64,000 nucleotides of DNA from Spirilliplanes yamanashiensis (GCF_016863475.1 NZ_BOOY01000038.1:62001-126000); one strand, 5' to 3'; shown: positions 49,633 to 58,828, counted from the stretch's first letter. Numbers and translations: made by a program. Notes: generated by a model from the sequence alone, not told the origin.

Positions 49633-51749
49633 CAGGGGTGCCAGTGCGCGTCCGTGCCCAGGGTGACCAGGCGCTGGGTGGCGCGCGACAGCGCCACGTA
49701 CAGCGTGCGGACGCCCGACGGGCCGTCGCGGCGGATCTCGCCCGGCTCGACCAGCAGCACGGCGTCGTACTCCATGCCCTTGGCCTGCAGGCTCGTCACC
49801 ACCTGCAGGCGCGGGTCCGCGGTGCCCGCCAGCCAGGCCGCGACCTCGTCGCGGCGCGGCACCGGCGTCACCACGCCCACCGTGCCCTCGACCTCGGTGA
49901 GCAGCTTGCCGGCCGCCTCGCGGACCGCGTCCGGCAGGTCGCCGGCGCGGGTCACCAGGTCGGCCGGGTCCACGCCGGTGCTGCGCACCGCGCGGGGCAG
50001 CGGCAGGTCCGGCAGCACGGCCCGGATCACCGACGCGGCGACCGCGAAGATCTCCGCCGAGTTCCGGTAGTTCGTCGTCAGCGTGTACGTGGCGCGGCGC
50101 TTGCCGCCGAGCGCCTTGTCCCGCGCCCGGTCCAGCTCGGCCGCCTCGCCCGACCACGCGGTCTGGGCGGCGTCGCCGACGATCGTCCAGGACGCGAACC
50201 GGCCGCGGCGGCCCAGCATCCGCCACTGCATCGGCGAGACGTCCTGGGCCTCGTCCACCACCACGTGGGCGTACTCGCGGTAGTCGTCGGGGCGGGCCGT
50301 GTCGGCGGCGCGGGCGGCCCGCTGGCGGTCGGCGTACGTGCTGACCTCCTGGATGCCGTCGATGACGTGGAACGGGTTCGCGTTCTTGCGCGGCCGGGGC
50401 CGGCGCGGCTTGCCGATCAGCTCGTCGATCTCGTCGAGCAGGGCCACGTCGGCGATCGTCGCGGGCCCGTCGAACGCCCCGGCGAGCAGCTCGATCTCGG
50501 CGCGGGACAGCACCCCGCCGGCGTAGCGGCGCAGCCGGGCCGGGTCGGCCAGCCAGCGCAGCACGTGGATCGGCGCCAGCCGCGGCCACCACGCCTTGAG
50601 GAAGTCGCGGAAGTCCGGCCGGTCGGCCAGCTCCTCCTCGAAGTCGCGGCGCTCCGGCAGCCCGCCGATGCGCAGCGACCGCGCCTGCGCCCACAGCGCG
50701 TCGAAGACGCCGTCGAAGCCGGCCCGGCGCACCTCGTTGCGGCGGGCGCCCTTCGGCAGCGCCTTCTGCCAGATCCGGCGCAGCGTCTCCGCGTCCAGCC
50801 GCAGCAGGGTGCCCCGGTACAGCAGGCGCAGCTCCGTCGGCTGGCCGGGCGCGGCGTCGCGGGCGGCCCGCTCCAGCACCGTGCGCATCCGCAGCGAGCC
50901 CTTGACCGCCGCCACCGGCGTCGGGTCGACCCGGGTGGCGTCGTACCCCTCGACCAGCGAGCCCAGCGACCGCAGCGTCGCGCTGTCCTCGCCCAGCGAC
51001 GGCAGCACCGCGGCGATGTACTCCACGAACACCCCGGACGGGCCCACGACCAGGATGCCGCCGCCCGCGAACCGGTTGCGGTCGGAGTACAGCAGGTACG
51101 CCGCCCGGTGCAGCGCCACCGCCGTCTTGCCGGTGCCCGGGCCGCCCGACACGATCGTCACGCCGGACGCGGGGGAGCGGATCGCCTCGTCCTGCTCGCG
51201 CTGGATGGTGGCGACGATGTCGCGCATGCCGTGGCCGGTGGCCTTCGACAGGCTGGCCAGCAGCGCGCCGTCGCCGACCACCCGCATGCCGGGCGGGGCG
51301 TTGTCCGGGTCGAGCAGGTCGTCCTCGATGCCGACGACGCGCTCGCCCGCCGAGCGGATCATCCGGCGGCGCACCACGCCCTCCGGCTCGGCCGCGGTGG
51401 CCCGGTAGAACGCGGCGGCGGCCGGGGCCCGCCAGTCCACGACCAGCGGCTCGGCGTTCTCGGCGCGGATGCCCAGCCGGCCGACGTGGTGCACGGCGCC
51501 GGTGGCCAGGTCCAGCCGGCCGAACACCAGGCCCTCGTGCTCGCTGTCCAGCGCCCGGCGGCGGCGCGCCGCGTGGAACACCATCGCGTCGCGCTCGACC
51601 AGGGCGCCGAACGTGCCCGCCGAGGAGACCTTGTAGCCCTCCTTCTCGGCGCGCGTGGCGTCCGTCCGCAGCTGGGCCAGGCGCGCGTAGACGCGGTCCA
51701 CGTGCTGCTGCTCGACCGCGATCTCCTGCTGCAGGACGGTGTCGCTCAA
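49632..51749 (-). CDS. helR: RNA polymerase-recycling motor ATPase HelR (HelD-like)
   Basis: A 705-residue UvrD/Rep-like superfamily 1 ATPase. An N-terminal coiled coil (MSDTVLQQEIAVEQQHVDRV and the following helix) would enter the RNA polymerase secondary channel. ATPase motifs are ASGVTIVSGGPGTGKTAVAL (Walker A), YAHVVVDEAQDVSPMQWRML (Walker B/II), TLTTNYRNSAEI (IV) and TLYVALSRATQRL (VI). Actinobacterial HelR removes stalled RNA polymerase from DNA and protects against rifampicin. The length and the N-terminal arm fit HelR rather than a DNA helicase. A coupled orphan gene follows. Confidence 0.9.
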   Translation of the reverse strand: MSDTVLQQEIAVEQQHVDRVYARLAQLRTDATRAEKEGYKVSSAGTFGALVERDAMVFHAARRRRALDSEHEGLVFGRLDLATGAVHHVGRLGIRAENAEPLVVDWRAPAAAAFYRATAAEPEGVVRRRMIRSAGERVVGIEDDLLDPDNAPPGMRVVGDGALLASLSKATGHGMRDIVATIQREQDEAIRSPASGVTIVSGGPGTGKTAVALHRAAYLLYSDRNRFAGGGILVVGPSGVFVEYIAAVLPSLGEDSATLRSLGSLVEGYDATRVDPTPVAAVKGSLRMRTVLERAARDAAPGQPTELRLLYRGTLLRLDAETLRRIWQKALPKGARRNEVRRAGFDGVFDALWAQARSLRIGGLPERRDFEEELADRPDFRDFLKAWWPRLAPIHVLRWLADPARLRRYAGGVLSRAEIELLAGAFDGPATIADVALLDEIDELIGKPRRPRPRKNANPFHVIDGIQEVSTYADRQRAARAADTARPDDYREYAHVVVDEAQDVSPMQWRMLGRRGRFASWTIVGDAAQTAWSGEAAELDRARDKALGGKRRATYTLTTNYRNSAEIFAVAASVIRAVLPDLPLPRAVRSTGVDPADLVTRAGDLPDAVREAAGKLLTEVEGTVGVVTPVPRRDEVAAWLAGTADPRLQVVTSLQAKGMEYDAVLLVEPGEIRRDGPSGVRTLYVALSRATQRLVTLGTDAHWHP

Positions 51750-51852
51750 GGGTGCCCTTCCGGAATGTCAGCGGCCGTGGAAAAAAGACCGGCTGACGAA
51801 CCTACCTCCGGCCGCCGCTCGATGTCGACGCCGCCGCGCCGCGTCACATTCC

Positions 51853-52788
51853 TCAGGCGGCCTGCTCGTAGCCCGTCTGCCACTCGCCGCTCGCCGTCGC
51901 CCGGGCCACGACGTCCGCCAGGGCGTCGGTGACCAGCTGCGGGCGCTCCATCATCAGCATGTGCCCGGCGCCCTCGGCGACGGTCAGCGCGGCGCCCGGC
52001 AGCGCGTCGGCGATCGACCGGGCGCAGGCGGGCGGGGTGAGCCGGTCCTTGTCGCCGACCAGCACCGCCGCCGGCACGTCGCCCAGCGCGGCCAGGGTGT
52101 CCAGCCGGAGCTGGGCGCCGACCGACGTGCGGAAGCCGCCGATCGAGCGCAGCGACGCCCGGCCCAGCGCCCGCAGGCAGATGTCCAGGTCGGCGGACTC
52201 GTACTCGTCGCCGAACAGCAGCCAGCGCACGCCCGGCGACAACGCCGGCAGCACCGCGCGGTGCGGGCGCCAGGCGCCGCAGCGGGCCAGCACGCCCGCG
52301 CCCATCGTCTCGGCGGTGCGCAGCACGCCGGCCAGCGGCGTCGGCAGCCCGTACCGGGTGTGGGTGTGGCCCTCGGCGGTGGTGCCCACGAAGACCAGGC
52401 CGCCGACGCGGGCGCCGAACGTCTCCGGGTGGCGGTGCGCGTACTCCATGATCGCCATGCCGCCGAGCGAATGCCCGGCCAGCACGACCGGCCCGCGCGG
52501 GGCGGCCTCGTCGACCACGGCGGCCAGGTCGTCGCCGAGCTGCTCCAGGGTGGCCGAGCGCAGGTGGGTGGCGCCGGAGCGGCCGTGGCCGCGCTGGTCG
52601 TAGGCGACGATGCGGGCCGTGGCGCCGCCCAGCGCCTCCGGCAGTGCCGCCGCCTGGCGGTGCCAGGTGCGCCGGTCGTGGCACCAGCCGTGCAGCATGA
52701 CGACCGTCGCGTCGGCCTCCGCCGGGCCCGAGACCTCGACGTGCAGGCGCACGCCGTCGGACAGCCGGACCTCCGACATCGTTCGCAT
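51853..52788 (-). CDS. Alpha/beta hydrolase
   Basis: A 311-residue protein with the alpha/beta-hydrolase fold. The oxyanion-hole strand is VVMLHGWCHDRRTW, the nucleophile elbow is VVLAGHSLGGMAIMEYAH (Ser in GHSLGG), the acid is in AAVLVGDKDRLTPPACARSI and the catalytic His is in EGAGHMLMMERPQLV. It is presumably a cytosolic esterase, lactonase or thioesterase; the substrate is unknown. ATG 52788 is preferred because GGAGG lies seven bases upstream; GTG 52794 and ATG 52779 are in frame. A weak GCGT-N16-GGGTAC element (52842-52817) lies upstream on the minus strand. Confidence 0.92.
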   Translation of the reverse strand: MRTMSEVRLSDGVRLHVEVSGPAEADATVVMLHGWCHDRRTWHRQAAALPEALGGATARIVAYDQRGHGRSGATHLRSATLEQLGDDLAAVVDEAAPRGPVVLAGHSLGGMAIMEYAHRHPETFGARVGGLVFVGTTAEGHTHTRYGLPTPLAGVLRTAETMGAGVLARCGAWRPHRAVLPALSPGVRWLLFGDEYESADLDICLRALGRASLRSIGGFRTSVGAQLRLDTLAALGDVPAAVLVGDKDRLTPPACARSIADALPGAALTVAEGAGHMLMMERPQLVTDALADVVARATASGEWQTGYEQAA

Positions 52789-52972
52789 GGGCACCTCCGC
52801 CGTTCAGGCCCCCGTTGTACCCACGGGTAACCAGCATCACGCCTGCCGCACGGAAAAGCCACAGCGAAGATCGAAGCGGTCCCCCCGGACGAGTCCCGAC
52901 TGGCAGGATCGGTGAGGTGAGCTGCCTCGCACATCCCTTGAGTCCCGGCCGTCCCGTCGGCAACCTCTAGCC

Positions 52973-53542
52973 ATGACGACCACGCTCGCCGCGACCGCCC
53001 TCACCGCCCTGCTGGAGGGCAACCGCCGCTTCGTCGAGGGCCGCCCCGAACACGGGCACGACGTCGGCGCGGCCGCCGCCGCCTCCGGCGGACAGACGCC
53101 GCACGCCGTCGTGGTGGGCTGCATCGACTCCCGGGTGCCGCTGGAGGCGATCTTCGACCAGACGTTCGGCTCGATCTGCGTGGTGCGCTCCGGCGCGCAC
53201 GTGCTCGACCGGGCCGTGCTCGGGTCCGTCGAGTTCGCCGTCAGCGCCCTCAAGGTACCGCTGGTGATGGTGCTCGGCCACGAGCGCTGCGGGGCCGTGG
53301 CGTCGACCGTGGAGGCCGTCGCCGCCGGCGTGCGGCCGCCGGGCGCCCTGGCGTACCTGATCGACCAGATCGCCCCCGCGGTGGCCGAGGTGCCCGCGGA
53401 CGCCCCCGACGTGGCCGCGGCCGCCATGCGGGCGCACGTCGAGCGCACCGTGCGGTTCCTCACCGACGTGGTGGGCGACTCCGCCGAGGTGGTCGGCGCC
53501 GTCTACGACCTCGACACCGGCCGCGTCGAGCTGCGCGCATGA
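52973..53542 (+). CDS. Beta-class carbonic anhydrase
   Basis: A 189-residue beta-carbonic anhydrase converting CO2 to bicarbonate. Zinc ligands are Cys50 (VVVGCIDSRVPLEAIFDQ), His103 and Cys106 (VMVLGHERCGAVAS). The Asp52-Arg54 dyad that activates the bound water is intact. The protein is compact and lacks a signal peptide, so it acts in the cytosol, where it could supply bicarbonate for carboxylases such as the AccD-containing enzyme encoded later in the window. It ends at a classic terminator that begins right after the stop codon. Confidence 0.94.
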   Translation: MTTTLAATALTALLEGNRRFVEGRPEHGHDVGAAAAASGGQTPHAVVVGCIDSRVPLEAIFDQTFGSICVVRSGAHVLDRAVLGSVEFAVSALKVPLVMVLGHERCGAVASTVEAVAAGVRPPGALAYLIDQIAPAVAEVPADAPDVAAAAMRAHVERTVRFLTDVVGDSAEVVGAVYDLDTGRVELRA

Positions 53543-53573
53543 AAAAACCCCGGGGGGAGACCCCGGGGTTTTT
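53543..53573. terminator. Bidirectional Rho-independent terminator
   Basis: AAAAACCCCGGGG (53543-53555) pairs perfectly with CCCCGGGGTTTTT (53561-53573) around a five-base loop. The A tract and T tract make it work in both directions, for the carbonic anhydrase and for the convergent small gene. It is the only terminator in the window with T tracts. Confidence 0.95.
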
Positions 53574-53587
53574 CGCTGTGCGCGTGC

Positions 53588-53917
53588 TCAGCCCTCGAAG
53601 ACGCCCGCGTCGACGAGGCGCTTCTCCGTGGCGTCCCAGCCGTCGGCCGGGTGCGCGGAGTTGAGCGACTGGATCTCGGCACGGATCTTGGCGCCGTGAC
53701 CGGCACCGGCCAGCACCCGGATCTCCTCGACGAAGGCGTCGCTGGAGGTGCTCAGGTGCGTGGTCTTGCCGTTGGTCAGGTTGCGCACGTACGCGTGCCG
53801 GCCCTTGTTGAGCGGGATGAGGTACTTGTACTCACCCAGCACGCTCAGGGCGCCGCCCTGGCCGGCCTGGCCGGCGCGGACTGACGCGCGCGCGGTCTTC
53901 GAGGTGTTGCTCGCCAC
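53588..53917 (-). CDS. Small conserved-looking protein of unknown function (109 residues)
   Basis: A 109-residue protein with no signal peptide. The first 25 residues are low-complexity (MASNTSKTARASVRAGQAGQ). Then come LSVLGEYKYLIPLNKGRHAY, VRNLTNGKTTHLSTSSDAFV and a helix ending HGAKIRAEIQSLNSAHPADG. The middle strand-like block with basic and aromatic residues suggests a small beta domain binding nucleic acid or protein; this is speculative. AAGGAG sits before the ATG. It ends at the shared terminator. Its base composition is slightly less GC-rich than its neighbours, as often seen for highly expressed small genes. Confidence 0.7.
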   Translation of the reverse strand: MASNTSKTARASVRAGQAGQGGALSVLGEYKYLIPLNKGRHAYVRNLTNGKTTHLSTSSDAFVEEIRVLAGAGHGAKIRAEIQSLNSAHPADGWDATEKRLVDAGVFEG

Positions 53918-54168
53918 GGCGGTACTCCTTGAGAAGTTTCTGGGAAACGGCGCGCAGCAGGCGCCGAGTGAACTTTACACGAGAGCGCCCCGGGCCGTTC
54001 CGCCGCGGGTTCCCCCTCCGTTGTTACCGATGTGCCACTACGCCCCGAGGTTGCAGACGATATCGCCGTTTCACTGGCGCACCGTCCGCACCACCCGGCA
54101 TCATGAGACACGATCAACCGCGGTCGAGGTCGTAGGGGAAGACGCACCTCGGTCTCCGGGAGGTCACC

Positions 54169-54660
54169 GTGCCAACGCGTGGCGTCGTATACGTCCACTC
54201 GACCCCGCTCGCCGTGTGCCAACACGTCGAATGGGCGATCGCGCGCGTCCTGACCGCGCCGGTCACTTTGCAGTGGACCGCCCAGCCGGTTGATCCCGGC
54301 GCCCGGCGGTCGGAGTGCGGCTGGACCGGAAGCCCCGGCACAGGCGCCGAGCTGGCTGCTGCCCTCAGGCAGTGGCCCATGATCCGTTTCGAGGTCACCG
54401 AGGACCCCAGCCCCGGCGTGGACGGCGAGCGCTTCATGCACGTCCCCGGCCGCGGGCTGTTCCACGGCACGATGGGCGCCTCGGGCGACATCCAGCTCGG
54501 GGAGGACCGGCTGCGCGCCATCATGGCGTCCGCGCGGGCCCCCGAGGCGCTCCAGCACGCCCTTGACAAGGCCCTGGGCACCGCCTGGGACGCCGAGCTG
54601 GAGCCCTACCGGTACGCCGGCGACGGCGCACCCGTGACACTGTTGACCCGGGTCGGCTAG
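54169..54660 (+). CDS. DUF3145 family protein
   Basis: A 163-residue protein with the very conserved actinobacterial DUF3145 pattern: TRGVVYVHSTPLAVCQHVEW, LQWTAQPVDPGARRSECGWT, GASGDIQLGEDRLRAIMASA and DAELEPYRYAGDGAPVTLL. Nothing in the sequence suggests enzymatic activity; the function is unknown. In many actinobacteria it lies next to the fabD-fabH-acpP-fabF cluster, which here is about 5 kb away. GGGAGG precedes GTG 54169. The upstream 250 bases contain no other gene. Confidence 0.93.
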   Translation: MPTRGVVYVHSTPLAVCQHVEWAIARVLTAPVTLQWTAQPVDPGARRSECGWTGSPGTGAELAAALRQWPMIRFEVTEDPSPGVDGERFMHVPGRGLFHGTMGASGDIQLGEDRLRAIMASARAPEALQHALDKALGTAWDAELEPYRYAGDGAPVTLLTRVG

Positions 54661-54708
54661 GCCACGGCGGCGCCGGCCGATTTGTCGTCACCGGCGGGAG
54701 TTGATCGA

Positions 54709-56430
54709 ATGATCCGCATGTCCCTGCGTGCCGCCGTCGCCCTCGCCGCCGTCCCGCTGCTGCTGCTGACCGCGTGCGGCGACGACGAACCGGCCGACCC
54801 GCCGGCCGTCGTGCCGCCGTCGGTGGCCCCGCCGCCCGCCAGCGCCACCCCGGCGCCCACCGGCACGCCCGCCGAGCGCGCCGCAGCCCTGGTGGCCACC
54901 CTGCCGGAGGAGGACCTGGCCGGGCAGGTGCTCATGCCGTACGCGTACGGCAGCGCGGCCGACAAGGTCAGCGACGCCTCCGCGGCCAAGAACCGCGAGC
55001 TGGGCGACGTCGCCACGCCCGCCGAGATGGTGGCGCGGTACCGGCTCGGCGCGCTCATCCTCGTCGGGTTCTCCGCCGACGACCCCACCGGCACCAACCA
55101 GCCGACCACCAACGTCGACAACCCGCAGCAGGTGCGCGCCCTCACCGACGGCCTGCGCGCCGCCGCGGCCCGGCTGCCCGCCGGCAGCGCCCCGATGCTC
55201 GTCGGCACCGACCAGGAGTACGGCGTCGTCACCCGGGTCAAGACCGGCGTCACCGCCCTGCCCAGCGCGATGGCCGTCGGCGCGGCGAACCGGCCCGCCC
55301 AGACGGAGGCCGCCTGGAAGGCCGCCGGCGAGGAGCTGGCCGCGATGGGCGTCAACGTCGACTTCGCCCCCGTCGCCGACGTGCTCGGCCCGGCCGGCAG
55401 CGGCGTCATCGGCTCCCGCTCCTTCGGCGACGACCCGAAGGTGGTGTCCGCGCAGGTCGCCGCGGCGGTGCGCGGCCTGGCGGCCGGCGGCGTCGCGTCC
55501 ACCATCAAGCACTTCCCGGGCCACGGCCACACCACCGCCGACAGCCACACCACCCTGCCCGTCGTCAGCCAGAGCCGGGCCGCCCTCGACCGGCAGGACC
55601 TCCCGCCGTTCCGGGCCGGCATCGGCGCGGGCGCCGGCTTCGTCATGTCCGGCCACCTCGACGTGCGCGCCGTCGACTCCGGCGTCGCCGCCACGTTCTC
55701 CCGCAAGGTCATGACCGACCTGCTGCGCACCGAGCTGAAGTTCACCGGCGTGGCCGTCACCGACGCCATGAACATGGAGCCCGCCATGAAGTGGCCCGCC
55801 GGCGAGGCCGCCGTGCGCGCCCTCAACGCGGGCAACGACCTGCTGCTCATGCCCCCGGACGTCGGCGCCGCCCACGCCGGCATCCTCGACGGCCTGCGCA
55901 CCGGCGCGCTGAAGCGCGAGCGGCTCGTCGAGGCCGCCACCCGGGTGCTGACCCAGCGCTTCGCCCTGGACCGGCCCGCGCCCGCCCTCGACACACTGGC
56001 CTCGGCCGGCCACCAGGCCGCCGCCCGCGCCGTCGCCACCTCCGCCGTCACCGTGCTGAAGGGCCGCTGCGCCCGGCTGCTGCCGGCCGGCAAGGTCATG
56101 GTCACCGCCGCGGGCGGCCGCGAGCAGGCCCGCGCCAACCTGGTGAAGGCGCTGCAGGCCGCGGGCGCCGACGTCGTCGCCGCGGGCGCCGCCGAGATCC
56201 GGCTCGTCGGGTACGGCGACACCGTCACCGACCTGAGCCGGGGCGCCGCCGTGACGGTGGCGATGGACACGCCGTACCTGCTGGCCCAGTCCGACTCCCC
56301 GGTGCTGGTCGCCACCTACTCGTCGAGCCCCGCGTCGATGGCCGGCCTGGCCGACGTGCTGACCGGCCGGGCGAAGCCGACCGGCCGGTCGCCCGTGCCG
56401 GTGCGCGGGCTGCCCCGCACCGCCTGCTGA
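54709..56430 (+). CDS. NagZ-type GH3 beta-N-acetylhexosaminidase lipoprotein
   Basis: A 573-residue lipoprotein. MIRMSLRAAVALAAVPLLLL ends in the lipobox LTAC, followed by a Pro/Ala linker. The GH3 domain carries the NagZ signature ASTIKHFPGHGHTTADSHTT, where a His-Asp dyad acts as acid/base, and the nucleophile Asp in VAVTDAMNMEPAM. A C-terminal domain follows. It is similar to mycobacterial LpqI and probably removes GlcNAc from muropeptides or glycans on the cell surface, in wall recycling. The start has GGGAG at a good distance. It lies 48 bases after the DUF3145 gene and may share its transcript. Confidence 0.92.
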   Translation: MIRMSLRAAVALAAVPLLLLTACGDDEPADPPAVVPPSVAPPPASATPAPTGTPAERAAALVATLPEEDLAGQVLMPYAYGSAADKVSDASAAKNRELGDVATPAEMVARYRLGALILVGFSADDPTGTNQPTTNVDNPQQVRALTDGLRAAAARLPAGSAPMLVGTDQEYGVVTRVKTGVTALPSAMAVGAANRPAQTEAAWKAAGEELAAMGVNVDFAPVADVLGPAGSGVIGSRSFGDDPKVVSAQVAAAVRGLAAGGVASTIKHFPGHGHTTADSHTTLPVVSQSRAALDRQDLPPFRAGIGAGAGFVMSGHLDVRAVDSGVAATFSRKVMTDLLRTELKFTGVAVTDAMNMEPAMKWPAGEAAVRALNAGNDLLLMPPDVGAAHAGILDGLRTGALKRERLVEAATRVLTQRFALDRPAPALDTLASAGHQAAARAVATSAVTVLKGRCARLLPAGKVMVTAAGGREQARANLVKALQAAGADVVAAGAAEIRLVGYGDTVTDLSRGAAVTVAMDTPYLLAQSDSPVLVATYSSSPASMAGLADVLTGRAKPTGRSPVPVRGLPRTAC

Positions 56431-56440
56431 CCCGGCGCGG

Positions 56441-57025
56441 TCAGGGCCGCGCCGTCCACCACGTCGTCTGGCGGCGCGCCCCGGCCCAGCTGAAGCTGAT
56501 GTGGATGTGGTTGGTGTGGCAGCCGCTGGGCGTGCCGTCGCAGCTGTAGGCACCCCACCCCGGGCGGTAGGCGCGCCAGATCCGCTTGTTCCAGATGATG
56601 TACATGACCCCCAGGCGGCGCGCGATCGCGTGCGGGTTGCCGTGCCGGTCGGTGGCCAGCAGCCAGGCCAGGACGTCGTTGGCGACGGTGACGTCGGCGG
56701 GCCGGGTGACGTTCAGGGAGTAGTCGAGGGCGCGGCCCTCGTAGTGCTCGCTCGTGTTGGTTCTGCAGGCGCGGCCGATGCCGGAGCTGTGCGTGCCGTA
56801 CGTGCGGTTGAGCAGGTCGCGGACGTCCACGACGCCGGGCTTGGCCGTCGGGTCGCAGGTGCGCTGCGGCGCGTAGGCGGCGTAGGCGTCGACGGCCGGC
56901 CCGAACGCCGGCGTGACCGGCGCGGCCGTGGCTGGCGGGGCGGCGGTGACGAGCATCGTGCCGAGCAGGGCGGTCGCGGCGAGAAGGACGGCGGGCGGCA
57001 GGAATCGTCGCGGGACGAAGCGCAT
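56441..57025 (-). CDS. Secreted ARB_07466-like (VanY/peptidase-fold) protein
   Basis: A 194-residue secreted protein. MRFVPRRFLPPAVLLAATAL plus an Ala-rich end is the signal peptide. The mature domain has RTCDPTAKPGVVDVRDLLNR, SSGIGRACRTNTSEHYEGRA then LDYSLN, and a final GCHTNHIHISFSWAGA. These His/Asp/Glu residues are spaced as in the zinc site of the Hedgehog/VanY-like ARB_07466 C-terminal domain. It may trim peptidoglycan peptides outside the cell, next to the wall-recycling glycosidase that converges on it. CGGAGA precedes ATG 57025. Four Cys residues suggest disulfides. Confidence 0.82.
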   Translation of the reverse strand: MRFVPRRFLPPAVLLAATALLGTMLVTAAPPATAAPVTPAFGPAVDAYAAYAPQRTCDPTAKPGVVDVRDLLNRTYGTHSSGIGRACRTNTSEHYEGRALDYSLNVTRPADVTVANDVLAWLLATDRHGNPHAIARRLGVMYIIWNKRIWRAYRPGWGAYSCDGTPSGCHTNHIHISFSWAGARRQTTWWTARP

Positions 57026-57271
57026 GAGGTCTCCGGTCGGCGGAACGCCCGGCCGGAGAGCCGCGTCGGCCCGGGCGGAGGAGGGAGCGCCCCCACGGCG
57101 CATCCCGATGCCGATCCCATCCGGGGGCGGCGCCCGATGAGGACACCCTCCCGCTCCGGCGCCGGGTAGGCGCATCGAGCGGTTCCCGCGTGGAGCCTAT
57201 GTGACCGGGCACGGCGCCGCCCAGAGCCGGTGAGAATTTTTTTCAGGGCGGGCGACGCCGTTCCGCGCGGG

Positions 57272-57530
57272 TCAGTCGTCGTCCATCGCCAGTGCGTCCG
57301 TGCCGTCGTCGCCGGCCGGCGACAGGTACGCGGCCGGGCCCCCGATCACCAGGTCGACCCCGTGCCGTCGGAGTCGAGCACGCCGTCGTGCTCGGCCCCG
57401 GTCCGGTCCACCATGCCGTCGAGGTCCGTGTCGGCCTGCACGGTGTCGCCTGCCCTGAGCTCGTCGGTCGTCCGATCCTTCGACGCGGCGCGCGCGGCCG
57501 ATGTTCCCGCGGTGGCGGGACCGGTGCCTC
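57272..57530 (-). pseudogene. Possible frameshifted remnant of an acidic DxDxDG-repeat protein
   Basis: Read leftwards, one frame gives SKDRTTDELRAGDTVQADTD, then LDGMVDRTGAEHDGVLDSDG and a stop. Shifted by one base at about 57360 it continues as VDLVIGGPAAYLSPAGDDGT and DALAMDDD to a stop at 57272. Together these read like one Asp-rich protein with DxDLDG-type repeats, similar in style to DUF6802-type proteins, broken by a frameshift. No good start codon or ribosome binding site is seen, which fits decay. The surrounding 57026-57626 contains no other convincing gene. Confidence 0.35.
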
Positions 57531-57626
57531 CCCATCCGGACGGGGGCCGCCGACCGGCCGGATCCGTTGACCGGTCGTCACGCTGAGTCCCACCCGAATG
57601 TCTGATTAGCGCATCTTGACAGGATA

Positions 57627-58823
57627 ATGCGCCGACCCGCCATACTTCTCGTCACACAGCGTGATGATCGGGGGTGGTGGCTGGTGCGGTTCGCGACGGA
57701 CGTCGAGTGGCGGGTGAGCCGGCGCGGCCTGGTCATCGCCGCCCCCGACGGCGACACCGTGCTGCTGGAGCACCCCCGCGCCGCCGACCTGCCGGACCTC
57801 CTGGTCGACGACCCGGGCCCCGGCGAGCTGGGCGACCGGCTGGGCGCGCCCAACGGCCCCGGCCTCGTCAGCGAGATGACCGAACTCGGCATCCTGCGCG
57901 ACCCCGCCGCGCCGTCGCCCGTCGCCGCCGCCCCGCCGCGCGTCGCCGTCACCCGCTCCGGCATCGAGATCGCCGGCATCGACCGGCCCGCGCAGTGGTG
58001 CGCCCGCCGCGTCGTGCCGCTGCTGGCCACCTGGCCCGCCCGGGTGCTGCTCGGCGCCCTCGTCGTGGCCGGCGCCTGGTCGCTGCTGGCGGGCCGGCCC
58101 GCCGGTCCGCAGGTCTCCGCGCATCCCGTGCTCGACGCCCTGCTCGGCATCGGCATCGGCCTGGCCTGCTCGGCCCTCCACGAGTTCGCGCACGCCGTCG
58201 CCCTCGCGCACTACGGCCGCCGGTCGCGGCGCGCCGGATTCGGCTTCTACTGGGGCGCGATCTCCTTCTACGTCGACTCGACCGAGGCGCTGACCCTGCC
58301 CCGGCGGGCGCGCGTCACCCAGGCGCTGGCCGGGCTCGCCGTCGACGTCGTCACCCTCAGCCTGCTGGCGATCACCGCCCAGCTGTCCACGTCGGTGCTG
58401 CTCACCGCGGTGGCGTGGCGGCTGGCCGTCCTCGGCCTGGCCGAGATCGCCGTCAACCTCGCGCCGGTGCTCCAGGTCGACGGCCACTGGGCGCTCGCCG
58501 ACCTGCTCGACGAGCCCGACCTGGGCCCGCGCGCCCGTGCCGCCCTCGGCGCCGCCGTGCGCGGCCGGGCCCGGCCCGGCGGGCTGGCCCTCTACGGCGC
58601 GCTCAGCCTCGTCTGCGGCCTCGGCCTGCTCGCCCTGTCCGGGCTCGTCTTCTGGTACGCGGCCCACGACCTGCTCGCCGCGCTGTTCGCCGGCAACGCC
58701 GCCGAGTTCGTCGTCGGCGTGCTGGTCGTCGCACCGGTGGCCGCCGGCCTGCTGTTCAGCACCCTCGGGCTGCTGCTCGAGACGGCCCTGGCCGCCCCGG
58801 CCCCGACCGAAGCGGGGAGGTGA
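57627..58823 (+). CDS. M50-family intramembrane zinc metalloprotease
   Basis: A 398-residue protein. Residues 1 to about 95 form a soluble N-terminal domain; WRVSRRGLVIAAPDGDTVLL and VSEMTELGILRDP loosely resemble a PqqD-like winged helix (RRE) of peptide-modifying enzymes. Six or so membrane helices follow. HEFAH (residues 185-189, in CSALHEFAHAVALAHYG) is the HExxH zinc motif, and NLAPVLQVDGHWALADLLDE (from Asn278) supplies the NxxP...DG metal-ligand motif of site-2-protease/YydH-like enzymes. AGGA precedes the ATG. The stop codon lies five bases before a micropeptide start, whose ribosome binding site lies inside this gene. Confidence 0.85.
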   Translation: MRRPAILLVTQRDDRGWWLVRFATDVEWRVSRRGLVIAAPDGDTVLLEHPRAADLPDLLVDDPGPGELGDRLGAPNGPGLVSEMTELGILRDPAAPSPVAAAPPRVAVTRSGIEIAGIDRPAQWCARRVVPLLATWPARVLLGALVVAGAWSLLAGRPAGPQVSAHPVLDALLGIGIGLACSALHEFAHAVALAHYGRRSRRAGFGFYWGAISFYVDSTEALTLPRRARVTQALAGLAVDVVTLSLLAITAQLSTSVLLTAVAWRLAVLGLAEIAVNLAPVLQVDGHWALADLLDEPDLGPRARAALGAAVRGRARPGGLALYGALSLVCGLGLLALSGLVFWYAAHDLLAALFAGNAAEFVVGVLVVAPVAAGLLFSTLGLLLETALAAPAPTEAGR

Positions 58824-58828
58824 TCCGG

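Noticed and set aside
57026-57271. Promoter or RNA gene between the secreted protein and the acidic remnant
   Set aside because: No convincing hairpin, riboswitch-like conserved core or promoter pair could be supported by eye.
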